Origin: Dehalococcoidia bacterium
Lineage (GTDB): Bacteria; Chloroflexota; Dehalococcoidia; Bin125
Assembly: GCA_022822855.1 (NCBI GenBank)
Contig: JAJDYG010000021.1
Location: 1-64,000 of the forward strand
Direction: 5' to 3'
DNA: 64,000 nucleotides
Shown piece by piece: positions 16,864 through 25,607 of this stretch (its first letter is position 1; every line of letters begins with the position of its first letter). The position numbers and the translations under genes were made by a program. The notes beneath the pieces were generated by a model. That model made no database searches and was not told the DNA's origin. It saw nothing but the letters and a program-made list of their open reading frames with translations.

Positions 16864-18069
16864 ATGAGCACAGACACCGCGGACAAGGTCTTCGAGGGCA
16901 TCCGTATCGCCGACTTCGCCTGGGTTGGCGTCGGGCCGCTGGTCTCCAAGTACCTGGCCGACCATGGGGCGGAAGTGATCCGGATCGAATCCTCGGTTCG
17001 ACCCGAGCCGCTGCGCCGCGCGCCGCCGTTCGTCAACGACGAACCCGGACTCGACAACAGCGGCTACTACGCCGACTTCAACTCATCCAAGAAGTGCGCC
17101 TCGCTCAACCTGCAGCATCCGGACGGGGTCAAGATCGCGAAGCGGATTGTCGAGCACTGCGACATCGTGACCGAGTCCTTCACGCCCAAGGCGATGCGCG
17201 CCTGGGGCATGACCTACGAAGACCTCTGCGAGGTGCGCCCCGACCTGATCATGATCTCGATGCCGATGTACGGCCTGACCGGACCGTGGTCAATGTGGCA
17301 GGGCTACGGACACGTGCTCCAGGCCGCCGCCGGCATCTCGCACCTGACCGCCTATCCGGGCGAGGAGCCGATCGGCACCGGCGTCGCCTACACAGACTTC
17401 CTCGTGCCCCACTTCGCCGCCTCGGCGCTGCTGGCCGCGCTCGACCACCGTCAGCGCACCGGCGAGGGACAGAACATCGATTTCGGCCAGATGGAAGCCG
17501 CGATCCATGCGACCGAAACGATGGTGCTCGACTACACGGTCAACGGCCGCGAGCAGGAAGCTCTTGGCGCTGGGCATCCCGACTATCACCCCTACGGCAC
17601 CTACCAGTGCGCCGCCCGAGGCGATGACGATGATCGCTGGATCGCGATCACAGTGACCAACGCCGACGAACTGGCCGCGCTGGCCGATGCCGCGGGTCAG
17701 CCGTCATGGACCTCGATGGACCCGCAGGCGCTCGATGACGCCATCGCCGCCTGGACTCGGACTCAGCAGGCCGAAGAACTCATGCAGCGGCTACAGGACG
17801 GCGGAGTCCCGGCCGGCGTCGTGCAGACACCCGAGGACCTGCGTAGCGATCCGCAACTCGCGCACCGAGGCCACTACTGGATGCTCGATCACCCCACGAT
17901 GGGTCACCGCGCCTACGATGGGCCGTCATTCCGGCTCTCCGACACCCCCGCCGAGTTGACCAAGGCCGCGCCGCTGCTTGGCGAGGACAACGAGTACGTC
18001 TACAAGGACATCGTCGGCATGTCGGACGAGGAGTACGTCGAGCACCTGGTCTCGGGTGCGTTCGACTAG
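16864..18069 (+). CDS. CaiB/BaiF (class III) CoA-transferase
   Basis: A 401-residue second CoA-transferase with the start RIADFAWVGVGPLVSKYLADHG and the catalytic aspartate in GEGQNIDFGQMEA near residue 207. The MISMPMYGLTGP segment is the family's central strand and loop, and SDTPAELTKAAPLLGEDNE the C-terminal closing segment. It is only modestly similar to the upstream member, so the pair is not a recent duplication. Both carry the catalytic Asp, suggesting two separate activities or a symmetric pair. The next gene begins 7 nt after its stop. Confidence 0.92.
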   Translation: MSTDTADKVFEGIRIADFAWVGVGPLVSKYLADHGAEVIRIESSVRPEPLRRAPPFVNDEPGLDNSGYYADFNSSKKCASLNLQHPDGVKIAKRIVEHCDIVTESFTPKAMRAWGMTYEDLCEVRPDLIMISMPMYGLTGPWSMWQGYGHVLQAAAGISHLTAYPGEEPIGTGVAYTDFLVPHFAASALLAALDHRQRTGEGQNIDFGQMEAAIHATETMVLDYTVNGREQEALGAGHPDYHPYGTYQCAARGDDDDRWIAITVTNADELAALADAAGQPSWTSMDPQALDDAIAAWTRTQQAEELMQRLQDGGVPAGVVQTPEDLRSDPQLAHRGHYWMLDHPTMGHRAYDGPSFRLSDTPAELTKAAPLLGEDNEYVYKDIVGMSDEEYVEHLVSGAFD

Positions 18070-18075
18070 CCGACC

Positions 18076-18939
18076 GTGACCGTCGTCGTCGAGTCTTACG
18101 ACGCCTCGCAGATCCTCACGCCCGGGGCCGGATACCTCAGCGAGTACGACTACTCGCTCAACCCTTACGTCGGCTGCGCCTTCGGTTGCTCCTACTGCTA
18201 CGCGGCCTTCTTCGCCCCGTTCGACAAGCAGGACTCGTGGGGCGATTGGGTCCGGGTCAAGCGGAACGCCGCGCTCAAACTCTCACGGCTGCGCCGGCCG
18301 CTCGATGGCAGGACGATCTACATGAGCAGCGCCACCGATCCGTATCAGCCGATCGAACGACGACTCGAGCTCACTCGCTCGCTCCTGCCGATCCTCGCCG
18401 AGCGCGGGGTTCACCTCGTGGTTCAAACGCGAAGTCCGCTGGTTGCGCGCGATATCGACCTGCTCAGACAGTTCGATCAGGTGTGCGTCAATGTGAGCAT
18501 CACGACCGATTCCGAGGATGTCCGCCGGGCCTTCGAACCTCGCAACCCGCCGATTCAGGATCGGCTGCGGGCGGCGAGACTGGTTGCCGAGGCCGGCATC
18601 CCTGTCGCGATCACAATGACGCCCTTGCTGCCGCTCGACAACCCGCGACGGTTCGCCGACCAGGTTGCGGAGACAGGCGCTCACAGGTTTGTCATCGATG
18701 ACTTTGCCAACTCGGCCGGCCACTTCCGCGCCGGTACCGGCGACACAGCCCGCAGCGTCGCCGAGCAGTACTCATGGGATGACGCGAGCTATCGACGAGC
18801 CAGAGATGTGCTGCTTGAGGCGCTCGCTCCCAACATCGGTCAGGGCGAGGCGGGATTCAGTTCTCGGAGTCTTCTGAGCAGTCCCGGGCCACGATTGTCA
18901 TCGTCTCGGCGACGGCGTCAGGACGGCGCATTGGGATGA
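18076..18939 (+). CDS. SPL/Rv2578c-like radical SAM protein
   Basis: A 287-residue radical SAM protein. The cluster motif is C-x3-C-x2-C (GCAFGCSYCYA, near residues 34-44) and SSATDPYQPIERRLELTR is typical of spore photoproduct lyase-like and Rv2578c-like proteins. Family members are often of unknown substrate, and some repair DNA photoproducts. The GTG start is 7 nt after the CoA-transferase stop, so it may be cotranscribed. Its last 83 bp overlap the end of the convergent hydrolase gene, and the C-terminal 27 residues (serine/arginine-rich) are unconserved in character. Confidence 0.8.
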   Translation: MTVVVESYDASQILTPGAGYLSEYDYSLNPYVGCAFGCSYCYAAFFAPFDKQDSWGDWVRVKRNAALKLSRLRRPLDGRTIYMSSATDPYQPIERRLELTRSLLPILAERGVHLVVQTRSPLVARDIDLLRQFDQVCVNVSITTDSEDVRRAFEPRNPPIQDRLRAARLVAEAGIPVAITMTPLLPLDNPRRFADQVAETGAHRFVIDDFANSAGHFRAGTGDTARSVAEQYSWDDASYRRARDVLLEALAPNIGQGEAGFSSRSLLSSPGPRLSSSRRRRQDGALG

Positions 18940-19738
18940 AGTGGTCTGAGTCCTCGACCACCGACTCGAAGGCGTTCGGGAACACATCCACCGCGTTCTG
19001 ACCGGTCGGCGAGCCGTGTCCCTGGGCTTCGCCGGCTCGCAGGATCAGGGTTGGCTGACCTGCTGCAGCCATGTCGGGCCAGGGATCGACGGTTGGCGCG
19101 TACTCGAAGCACCAGGCTTCGACCTCGGGGTCGCAGGCCAGCTCCCACTCGCCCAGCGTGCTGGTCGGGTTCAGCCCGTAGCGGACATAACTCTCGACGG
19201 CTTCCTTCGGCCAGTGCGTGAACGCGCCTCGGCCGATCAGGGACTCCGACATCTCTTTGGGACTGCCCCAGATCCTGCGGCGCTTGCGCGCCGCCACGGA
19301 GAGGCTGTCCGGTGGCGTTGGGGGCATCGGGCCGCGCGGGTTGACGAGCACGGGGTCGATCAGCGCGAGCGATTCGATCCTGTCCCCCGTTGCCGCTGCG
19401 ATCGTGCAGACGCAACCGCCCATCGAGTGACCTGCAGCGACCACGTCGGTCAGATCCTCCTGCGCCAGCCACTCATTCAGGTCGGCGGCCATCTCGCGCC
19501 AGTCCGCGCCGGCCTTGTCGGGCGGGGCCTGGGAGGCACCGTGTCCCCGCATGTCGAGCGCGAACACGCGCCAGTCCTCGGGTAGCAGGCGGACGACGGC
19601 GTCCCAGGTTCGGGCGTGGAAGCCGGTGGCGTGGATCAGGACGGCCGTGCGCTCGGGATCGCCGGTTGAGGGCCACTCCCAGACTCGCAGCGCGTAGCCG
19701 CGGACCTGCGCCGTCGATGCTGTCGGTAGTGGTCGCAT
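18857..19738 (-). CDS. Alpha/beta hydrolase
   Basis: A 293-residue alpha/beta hydrolase. The oxyanion strand is LIHATGFHARTWD, the nucleophile elbow GHSMGG contains the serine (near residue 104), and the late SDHFIPMRRP supplies the histidine. The acid is probably D in the LALIDP or the later LILRAGE region. It starts 6 nt downstream of the enoyl-CoA hydratase stop on the same strand, so the two form a unit and the substrate may be an acyl ester or thioester from that pathway. It ends inside the convergent radical SAM gene. Confidence 0.88.
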   Translation of the reverse strand: MRPLPTASTAQVRGYALRVWEWPSTGDPERTAVLIHATGFHARTWDAVVRLLPEDWRVFALDMRGHGASQAPPDKAGADWREMAADLNEWLAQEDLTDVVAAGHSMGGCVCTIAAATGDRIESLALIDPVLVNPRGPMPPTPPDSLSVAARKRRRIWGSPKEMSESLIGRGAFTHWPKEAVESYVRYGLNPTSTLGEWELACDPEVEAWCFEYAPTVDPWPDMAAAGQPTLILRAGEAQGHGSPTGQNAVDVFPNAFESVVEDSDHFIPMRRPDAVAETMTIVARDCSEDSEN

Positions 19739-19744
19739 CGCCGT

Positions 19745-20629
19745 CTACGTCCGACGCTTGAGCGCGCCGCGACCGTCGCCGAACGGGTCGTCGCGCCACT
19801 CGAGGGCGACCTTGAGGCCTTTCTCGCGGCCGATGTTGACGAACTCGTTGATGCTCGGCGCTTCGTGCCAGATCGCGTCGAAGTCTGCGCCCTCGGACGC
19901 GGCGACTCGCAGACCCATCAGCTCGAACCAGCGGTTGGTCGAGTGCTTGTGGACCGTCAGACCGTCCAGCGGCACGTTGGCGATCCGCTGGCAGTAGGCC
20001 ATCGTCTCCTCGTCCAGCAGCTCCTCGGGGTAGGCGCGGTTGATCATGCCGATTCGTTCGGCCTCGATGCCGTCGACCGTGTCGCCGCTGAAGAGCAGCT
20101 CCTTGGTTTTCAGCATTCCGATCTTGGCGGGCCACATGCCCAGCGTGGGCGGGATGCCGATCGCGCGGCCTGCCGGGTGGCCGAAGCGTGCGGTCTCCGA
20201 GGCGAAGACGATGTCGCAGGCGCCGATCATCTCGCCGCCGCCGGCCAGGCACCAGCCGTGGACCTGGGCGACGATGGGTTTGCGATAGCCCCACATCCAG
20301 AGCCAGCGGTCGACGGAGACGCGCAGGTTCTCGCGGTCCAGGGCGATCCGGGACTCTCCCAGCTCCCAGGCCTGGTCGCCGGTGCGCTGGTTGGGCCGCC
20401 AGTTCATCGCGCCGCCGCCCGGGGTCAGGTCGTAGCCGGCGCAGAAGGCGCGGCCCGCGCCTTTGAGCCGGATCACGCGGATGTCGTCGCCGGGATTCAG
20501 TTCGCGCAGCGCTGCCTCGAGGTCGTCGCGCAGCCCGCCCGAGATGGCGTTGAGTTTCTCGGGGCGGTTGAGCGTGATGGTCGCGACGGGGCCGTCGGTT
20601 TCGACGAGGACGTTTTCGTAGTCGGTCAT
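19745..20629 (-). CDS. Enoyl-CoA hydratase/isomerase family protein
   Basis: A 294-residue crotonase-fold protein. The N-terminal VATITLNRPEKLNAI motif and the oxyanion-hole segments GRAFCAGYDLTP and GWCLAGGGEMIGACD are clear. The insertion around WELGESRIALDRENLRVSVDRWLWMWGYRKP is longer than in typical hydratases and is shared with the paralog at 21484-22362 (roughly 75% identical by eye). Hydratase, isomerase or C-C lyase activity cannot be told apart. A GAGAGAGG site precedes ATG 20627-20629. Confidence 0.92.
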   Translation of the reverse strand: MTDYENVLVETDGPVATITLNRPEKLNAISGGLRDDLEAALRELNPGDDIRVIRLKGAGRAFCAGYDLTPGGGAMNWRPNQRTGDQAWELGESRIALDRENLRVSVDRWLWMWGYRKPIVAQVHGWCLAGGGEMIGACDIVFASETARFGHPAGRAIGIPPTLGMWPAKIGMLKTKELLFSGDTVDGIEAERIGMINRAYPEELLDEETMAYCQRIANVPLDGLTVHKHSTNRWFELMGLRVAASEGADFDAIWHEAPSINEFVNIGREKGLKVALEWRDDPFGDGRGALKRRT

Positions 20630-20740
20630 TGGGGCCTCTCTCGGGTGATATCGCTCGCATGGTACCTGCCGGGTTCGCTTCTCCTGTTCTCCGGGCTTGA
20701 TTTCCGGGTATGCGGCGGCTGTCGGAGTTCGGCCTGCGAT

Positions 20741-20794
20741 TTGGGGTGCGGCCCCAGGAAAAAAAAGAAATCGGAAAAAGAGAAGAGACGGGGA
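20741..20794 (-). other. Pyrimidine-rich 3' tract and hairpin after the small SOS-box gene
   Basis: On the transcribed strand a T/C-rich tract (CTTTTTCC...CTTTTTTTTCC) directly follows the TAA and leads into GGGG-CCGCA-CCCC. The same arrangement follows the paralogous gene at 54231-54557. It could act as an unusual terminator or an RNA-stability element. Confidence 0.5.
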
Positions 20795-21052
20795 TTATGG
20801 CGGCTCGTCCTCCTCGCCGTGAGTGGAGGGGTCGTCCTCGTCGGTTGAGTCGTCCTCGGCCTCCGCGCCGGGAGCGGCGTCAACGGCGGGTTGGCTGAGG
20901 AGGCTCATGATGTCGTGGTGACGGGGGTTGGCGGGCGAGAGGAGATCGACGAGCTTGCAGGCGGCCTTGACCGCGATGTAGCCAGGATTGGCGGGCGAGG
21001 CGAGCTCGGCGAGGGTCTGGACGGCGGCCTGGAAGCTGGGTTGGATTGGCAT
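20795..21052 (-). CDS. Small acidic-tailed protein of the NPGYI/KAL family, SOS-like promoter
   Basis: An 85-residue protein starting MPIQPSFQAAVQTLAE. Residues 20-38 contain ANPGYIAVKAACKLVDLL, the shared family core, and the last 30 residues are very acidic, ending GEEDEPP. ATG 21050-21052 is chosen because the -10 box and LexA-like box lie just upstream; the longer open frame would run through them. Shine-Dalgarno is weak. The gene sits between two tandem enoyl-CoA hydratase genes, with no functional link visible. The family is not recognised and the function is unknown; LexA-type control would suggest a DNA-damage role. Confidence 0.6.
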   Translation of the reverse strand: MPIQPSFQAAVQTLAELASPANPGYIAVKAACKLVDLLSPANPRHHDIMSLLSQPAVDAAPGAEAEDDSTDEDDPSTHGEEDEPP

Positions 21053-21099
21053 TCTGCGATCGCTTTCGGTCGTGGTTGGGCCTGGTCTGTGCGGGATCG

Positions 21100-21121
21100 A
21101 TGGTATACGAACATGTGGTCG
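21100..21121 (-). promoter_or_regulatory. LexA-like operator and -10 box of the small gene at 20795-21052
   Basis: CGAACATGTGGTCG at 21108-21121 matches CGAAC-N4-GTTCG with one mismatch. The minus-strand TACCAT -10 box is at 21100-21105, two nucleotides away, exactly as at the other two paralogs. Confidence 0.6.
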
Positions 21122-21200
21122 GTGAGATGAGCTGTGTGTCGGGGATGTCGATGGGTTGGCGGGTACAAGGACGGTGGCTGTCGCGGGGCGCGGGAACCAG

Positions 21201-21430
21201 GGTGTGTTCACCGGCCCATTCCGCGTCGTCCCGTGCTTGACACGGGGCCCAGATCTGGACGCTCGCGAGCAGCAACGCCTTCAGCCTTGGCTCCACGGTG
21301 GAGCGGGCGGACTCACGCGCGAGCGTCGAGCTGAGACCAACGTCACACCGCGCGCGAGCCTGGTTGCTCTAGGCCCCGTGTCAAGCACGGGGCGACGATC
21401 GTTTGCGGCATTGCGGCCAGATAGGCGCTG
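21201..21430 (-). mobile_element. MITE-like repeat, copy A (core between two palindromes)
   Basis: It begins with GGTGTGTTCAC (21201-21211), like the terminal repeat of the copy at 30391-30686. A 126-bp core (21248-21373) lies between CCCGTGCTTGACACGGGG and CCCCGTGTCAAGCACGGGG (21374-21392). The outer arms are inverted relative to copy B while the core is not. With the operator this accounts for the 430-bp gap. Confidence 0.65.
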
Positions 21431-21483
21431 CGCGGCCCCACCTACGCCGGGCCGACTTCGGAGGGTTGACGCAACGGTCTCCT

Positions 21484-22362
21484 CTAGCGGCGTATGCCGC
21501 CTCGGCCGTCGCCGAAGGGGTTGTCTCGCCATTCGAGGGCGGCTTTGAGGCCTTTGGAGCGGGAAATCTTGCCGAACTCTTCGATGGTCGCGGTCTCGGC
21601 GAAGATTGCGTTGAACTCGGCTCCTTCGATCGCCGACATCCGCAGGCCCATCAACTCGAACCAGCGATTGGTCGAGTGCTTGTGAACGGTCAGACCGTCG
21701 AGCGGAACGTTGGCGATCCGCCGGCAGTAGGCCATCGTCTCTTCGTCGAGCGCTTCCTCCGAGTAGACGCGGTTGACCATCCCGATCCGCTCGGCCTCAA
21801 CGCCGTCGATCGTGTCGCCGCTGAACAGCATCTCTTTCGTCTTGAGCATGCCGATCTTGGCAGGCCACATACCCAGCGTCGGCGGTTGACCCAGGGCGCG
21901 ACCGGCCGGGTGGCCGAAGCGGGCTGTTTCAGACGCGAAGATGATGTCGCAGGCGCCAACCAGATCGTTGCCGCCGGCCAGACACCAGCCGTGAACCTGC
22001 GCGACGATCGGCTTGCGATAGGACCAGATCCAGAGCCAACGCTCGATTGAGTCGCGCAGGTGCTCGCGGTTCATGGCCGCCATCGACTCGCCCAGCTCCC
22101 AGGCCTGATCGCCGGTTCTGCTGGACGGAATGAACTGGAAATCGTTGTCGTCGGGCGTGATGTCGTAGCCGGCGCAAAATGCCCGCCCGGCGGCCTTGAT
22201 CCGGATCACGCGCACGGCGTCGCCGGGATTCAGCTCCTGCAGAGCCTCGGCGATCTCGCGGCGCAGCCCTTCCGAGAGCGCGTTCAACTTCTCCGGCCGG
22301 TTGAGGGTGATCGTCGCGACGGCATCATCGACGTCGACGAGGATGTTGTCGTAGCTGGTCAT
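21484..22362 (-). CDS. Enoyl-CoA hydratase/isomerase family protein
   Basis: A 292-residue crotonase-fold protein, a close paralog of the product of 19745-20629. Shared features are VATITLNRPEKLNALS, GRAFCAGYDITP, GWCLAGGNDLVGACD and the unusual WLWIWSYRKPIVAQVHGW insertion. Differences concentrate around residues 70-95 (substrate pocket side) and the C-terminus, suggesting different acyl preference. The ATG overlaps the stop of the J-protein gene by 4 nt (ATGA), so it is the last gene of a four-gene overlapping operon. Confidence 0.92.
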   Translation of the reverse strand: MTSYDNILVDVDDAVATITLNRPEKLNALSEGLRREIAEALQELNPGDAVRVIRIKAAGRAFCAGYDITPDDNDFQFIPSSRTGDQAWELGESMAAMNREHLRDSIERWLWIWSYRKPIVAQVHGWCLAGGNDLVGACDIIFASETARFGHPAGRALGQPPTLGMWPAKIGMLKTKEMLFSGDTIDGVEAERIGMVNRVYSEEALDEETMAYCRRIANVPLDGLTVHKHSTNRWFELMGLRMSAIEGAEFNAIFAETATIEEFGKISRSKGLKAALEWRDNPFGDGRGGIRR

Positions 22363-23168
22363 GGGCGATTCCTCGCCGATGCGGTCTGGCGCTGCTTACC
22401 GCGGCGGAACTCGAGATACTCCTCATAGTGCTGGTGGCAGAAGCGTCTCGGCCCCAACGCCGTTTCCAGGGGGACCGCGAGTTCATCCGCCTCGTGGCAA
22501 CCCTTCCAGGCGCACTCGAGCGGCTGGTCCCCCATCCGCTCCGCGCGTCTCGCGCGCCTCTCTCGGTCGCGCGCTTCGCGATCCTCTCGATCACGTTCAG
22601 CCCGCTCGCGCTTTGCCCGTTCCAGTTCCTCAATCGTCCGCCGACGCGCCTCCTCCATGCGCTGGCGCGCTTCGGCGTCCGCGGCCGCCCGCTCGCGCTC
22701 CTCTCGCTCAGCTTGCAGGCGTTGGTCTCGCTCGCGCTGTAACTCTTCCCGCTGCCTGGTCTCGAACGCCGCCCGACGCCGAGCCATCTCCTCCTGGAAC
22801 GCGTCGTTCTCACGTTGCGCCCGCCGCGCCTGACCCTTGACCGCCGATCGCCGCCGAGACCTCCGTCGCGCCTCCGCCTCGCGCCGCCGACGGAACGAGT
22901 TGATGATGCTCTCGCGCTCCTGGTCGCTCACATCGCGAGTCGGCCGGTACAGGTCTTCGTCCCGCAGCGGCGCCTCCGGGCTGGTCAGCCGCTCGATCAG
23001 CAGATCATGGGCGTCCTTGAGCCGTTTGAACTGCTCCGCCGCGTCCGGAGCATCCGAGACATCGGGATGCACGGTCTTGGCCTTGCGGCGAAACGCCCTG
23101 CGAATCTCCTCCTCCGAGGAACCGGGCTCGATTCCGAGCAACTCGTTGGGGTCGTAGGAATCAGGCAT
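22359..23168 (-). CDS. J-domain protein with charged coiled coil and C-terminal Cys/His motif
   Basis: A 269-residue protein. Residues 5-65 are a J-domain with the HPD motif (TVHPDVSD), which stimulates DnaK ATPase. Residues about 85-210 are an extremely Arg/Glu-rich helix, probably one long coiled coil or single alpha-helix. The C-terminus has C-x4-C...C-x2-H (CAWKGC, FCHQH), a possible zinc site. It is not DnaJ itself, since the G/F region and CxxCxGxG repeats are absent. ATG 23166-23168 overlaps the previous stop (TGATG). The domain order is unusual and the client is unknown. Confidence 0.8.
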   Translation of the reverse strand: MPDSYDPNELLGIEPGSSEEEIRRAFRRKAKTVHPDVSDAPDAAEQFKRLKDAHDLLIERLTSPEAPLRDEDLYRPTRDVSDQERESIINSFRRRREAEARRRSRRRSAVKGQARRAQRENDAFQEEMARRRAAFETRQREELQRERDQRLQAEREERERAAADAEARQRMEEARRRTIEELERAKRERAERDREDREARDRERRARRAERMGDQPLECAWKGCHEADELAVPLETALGPRRFCHQHYEEYLEFRRGKQRQTASARNRP

Positions 23169-23695
23169 CAACTCGATACTTTACTGAGCCTCAGCGCGTA
23201 TTCCGACACTCTCGCGCCCAGCGTTCGTGCCTGCTCTCGATCCAGGTCCGTGACCTTGCGCACGGCTGTGGCTCCGTAGTAGCTGCCAGAGTGGTTCATG
23301 GTTGAGGTCCAGGGCAGGCCGACGATCAGCATGCCGTGACCGATCAGCAGGTGGACCAACTGCAGCAGCGTCGCCTCGAGTCCGCCCGACGGGCTCCAGC
23401 CGGCGCTGAAGGCGGCGGCCGGCTTGTCGGCCAGCTCGCCCGACTCCCACAGATCGCCCGTGTAGTCCCACCAGTGCTTGAGCCGACCGGTGATCCCGGT
23501 CCAGTTCGGGCTGCCGAGGATCAGCGCGTCGCATTTGACCAGTTCGTCCTTGTCGGCGATGTCGAGCGGCCGATCCCAGACCTCGATGCCCTCGACAGAG
23601 GACGCGCCCTCGACGATTGATTTGGCCAGCTCCGCGACCAGGCCCTGCGAGTCATAGAGGACCAGCACGACCGTCATGTCCGAGTCGGCAGGCAT
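23168..23695 (-). CDS. Flavodoxin-fold NAD(P)H-quinone/FMN reductase-like protein (WrbA-like)
   Basis: A 175-residue flavodoxin-like protein: VVLVLYDSQGLVAELAKSIV is the FMN phosphate strand-loop-helix, ALILGSPNWTG the isoalloxazine loop, and KPAAAFSAGWSPSGGLE the third flavin loop, as in WrbA-type quinone reductases. ATG 23693-23695 overlaps the stop of the QueD-like gene (TGATG) and its own stop overlaps the J-protein start. Likely cytosolic, reducing quinones or another small acceptor. Confidence 0.85.
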   Translation of the reverse strand: MPADSDMTVVLVLYDSQGLVAELAKSIVEGASSVEGIEVWDRPLDIADKDELVKCDALILGSPNWTGITGRLKHWWDYTGDLWESGELADKPAAAFSAGWSPSGGLEATLLQLVHLLIGHGMLIVGLPWTSTMNHSGSYYGATAVRKVTDLDREQARTLGARVSEYALRLSKVSS

Positions 23696-24204
23696 CAGAG
23701 ATCGGTTTCAAACCATGCGGCCTGGCCGGGCATTTCCTCGACGCCGACCCGCAGCCTCGCCAACCCCGGCGGTCCCGACGAGCCCAGCGACGCGATCACT
23801 TGGCCGGCGATGTACTGCGAGAGCCGCTCTGCGGTGCTGTTATCGATCGGCAGCGCGGCCACATCGTGCTTGGGCAAGCGGTACGACAGTTCGTCGCGGT
23901 ACTGAATCAGGTAGTGCGTGTCGTCGTCGGCGATCGTCAGCGTGCGCGAGTCCATCTGCAGCAGGAACTTGTGGTCCAGCGTCTCGCAGACCTCGCGCGT
24001 CAGGCGCTTGAGCAGGGAGAAGTCGATCACCCAGGATTCATCGGTCAAGGGGCCGACGACCTCGACGAACACGTCGTAGTTGTGCCCGTGGATCGGCTCG
24101 AGCTCGTCGGCGAAGGTGGCGAAGTGTCCAGCGGCGAAGCGCAGGCGTTGCCGTTCGACGGTGACGGAGTGACTCGCAGGTCGGCTGGGAGACTGATCTG
24201 GCAT
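23695..24204 (-). CDS. queD: 6-pyruvoyl-tetrahydropterin synthase/QueD family protein
   Basis: A 169-residue T-fold enzyme. Zinc histidines are in AGHF and IHGHNYDV, DFSLLKRL is the family helix start, LDHKFLL the second conserved block, and NSTAERLSQYI plus VGVEEMP complete the pterin pocket (glutamate). QueD makes 6-carboxytetrahydropterin for queuosine; eukaryotic-type homologs make 6-pyruvoyl-tetrahydropterin. No other queuosine genes are nearby, so the exact reaction is open. First gene of an operon, leaderless: TACGCT is 6 nt before ATG. Confidence 0.88.
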   Translation of the reverse strand: MPDQSPSRPASHSVTVERQRLRFAAGHFATFADELEPIHGHNYDVFVEVVGPLTDESWVIDFSLLKRLTREVCETLDHKFLLQMDSRTLTIADDDTHYLIQYRDELSYRLPKHDVAALPIDNSTAERLSQYIAGQVIASLGSSGPPGLARLRVGVEEMPGQAAWFETDL

Positions 24205-24252
24205 AGGCGCAGCGTATCGCGCCCTCGCAGACGCACCACCTAGCCTGAGCCG
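24205..24252. promoter_or_regulatory. Divergent leaderless promoters of queD-like gene and MFS gene
   Basis: TACGCT (24211-24216, minus strand) is 6 nt before the queD-like ATG. TAGCCT (24241-24246, plus strand) is 6 nt before the MFS ATG at 24253. Neither gene has a Shine-Dalgarno sequence. Confidence 0.6.
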
Positions 24253-25563
24253 ATGAAGCTGCCTCCGCCGAGCGCGATCGCCAGTTGGCTCTGGACCTGG
24301 CGGCAGATCATCTTCCTGGGCATCCTGACCTGCGGATCATATGGGCTGGTGCTGTACGGATTCGGGATCATGACGGGTCCGATGCAGGAGGACGAGGGCT
24401 GGTCGTCGGCGGCGGTCAACGCGGCGTTCATGGGCTCGTACTTGCTCGGCGCTGCGGCGTCGCTGGTCTCCGGTCGGGTGCTCGACGCGCTGGGTCCGCG
24501 TCCGGTGCTGTGGACGGGGCTGATCGTCGGGACGATCTTCCTGATGGCGGCCTCGTACGCGGAGAACATCTGGTTGTTCATCGTGTTCTGGACACTGGGC
24601 GGGGCGGTGACGATCGCCGGGCTGTTCTACAACGTGACCATGCCGATCGCGGCCCGGCTGTTTCCTCAGCGCCAGACCGCCGCGATGACCGTGCTCGTTA
24701 CGACCGGTGGTTTCTCCTCGGTGATCTTCATGCCGCTGACCGGCCTCTTCACCGACGAGTTCGGCTGGCGCTGGGCGGTGCGGATTTTGCTGATCGTGGC
24801 GGCGGCGATCTCGTTGCCGGCTGTGTTATCGGTCCGGCGTCTGCCGCCGATTCCGCCTCCTGATCCGGCGACGGTCGGTCGGGCCGGCGGTGGCGCGGGT
24901 CAACACGGCTTTGGCGGTGTGCGGGAGGCGCTGCGCTCGCGGGAAGTGCAGCTCATGCTGCTGATGGTGATTACGAGCTCGTTCGGGCTGGGCGCGCTGC
25001 TCAATCACTTCGTCCCGGCGTCGACGGCGGCGGGGATGTCGATCACGGCGGCCGGCGCACTCACGGGTCTGCGGGGCTTTCTCTCGATTCCCGGTCGGGC
25101 GTTGATCGGTCCGATGTCGGCGCTGCTTGGGCTGCGTCCGTCGTTGGGCGTGGCCTATGGCGTGATGCTCCTGGGCACGCTGGCGCTGCTGGCGGCCGGG
25201 CCGATCTGGTGGATCTATCTCTCGGCGATCATCGCCGGTTTGGTCTGGGGTCAGACGATGCCGCTGCAGGGCTTGATCGCGTCGGATGTGTTTGGGTTGC
25301 GGCGTCTGGGAACGCTGATGGCGTTGCAAACGGCGATGGGCAATGTGGCGCTGGCGATCGGGCCATTCGCCGCCGGCGTGCTGCTGGGTCTGGTGGACGA
25401 AAACTACCAGCCTGTGCTGATTGGGATCGCGGCGATCAATGCGCTGACGCTGGGTCTGCTGATTGTGATGGCCAGGGTGCACCGCAAGCCGTTGAAGCAA
25501 CTGGCCGCTAATCTGATTGCGAGCCGGACGGCCCCACAGAAGCGCCGGTTTGGCGCTCAATAG
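24253..25563 (+). CDS. MFS transporter (monocarboxylate/oxalate-formate-type)
   Basis: A 436-residue membrane protein with about 12 hydrophobic segments in two halves separated by the hydrophilic RRLPPIPPPDPATVGRAGGG linker near residues 195-220. The first segment has YGLVLYGFGIMTGPMQEDEGWSSAAVNAAFMGSYL, as in monocarboxylate-type MFS carriers, and SGRVLDALGPRPVLWTG is the loop 2-3 motif. Substrate unknown; an organic acid fits the surrounding CoA-ester genes. Leaderless start (TAGCCT, 6 nt). A SDR gene follows after 44 nt. Confidence 0.88.
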   Translation: MKLPPPSAIASWLWTWRQIIFLGILTCGSYGLVLYGFGIMTGPMQEDEGWSSAAVNAAFMGSYLLGAAASLVSGRVLDALGPRPVLWTGLIVGTIFLMAASYAENIWLFIVFWTLGGAVTIAGLFYNVTMPIAARLFPQRQTAAMTVLVTTGGFSSVIFMPLTGLFTDEFGWRWAVRILLIVAAAISLPAVLSVRRLPPIPPPDPATVGRAGGGAGQHGFGGVREALRSREVQLMLLMVITSSFGLGALLNHFVPASTAAGMSITAAGALTGLRGFLSIPGRALIGPMSALLGLRPSLGVAYGVMLLGTLALLAAGPIWWIYLSAIIAGLVWGQTMPLQGLIASDVFGLRRLGTLMALQTAMGNVALAIGPFAAGVLLGLVDENYQPVLIGIAAINALTLGLLIVMARVHRKPLKQLAANLIASRTAPQKRRFGAQ

Positions 25564-25607
25564 CTGCTCCGAAGCCACGCCAACAGCGATAGAAGAGGAC
25601 ACACGAC

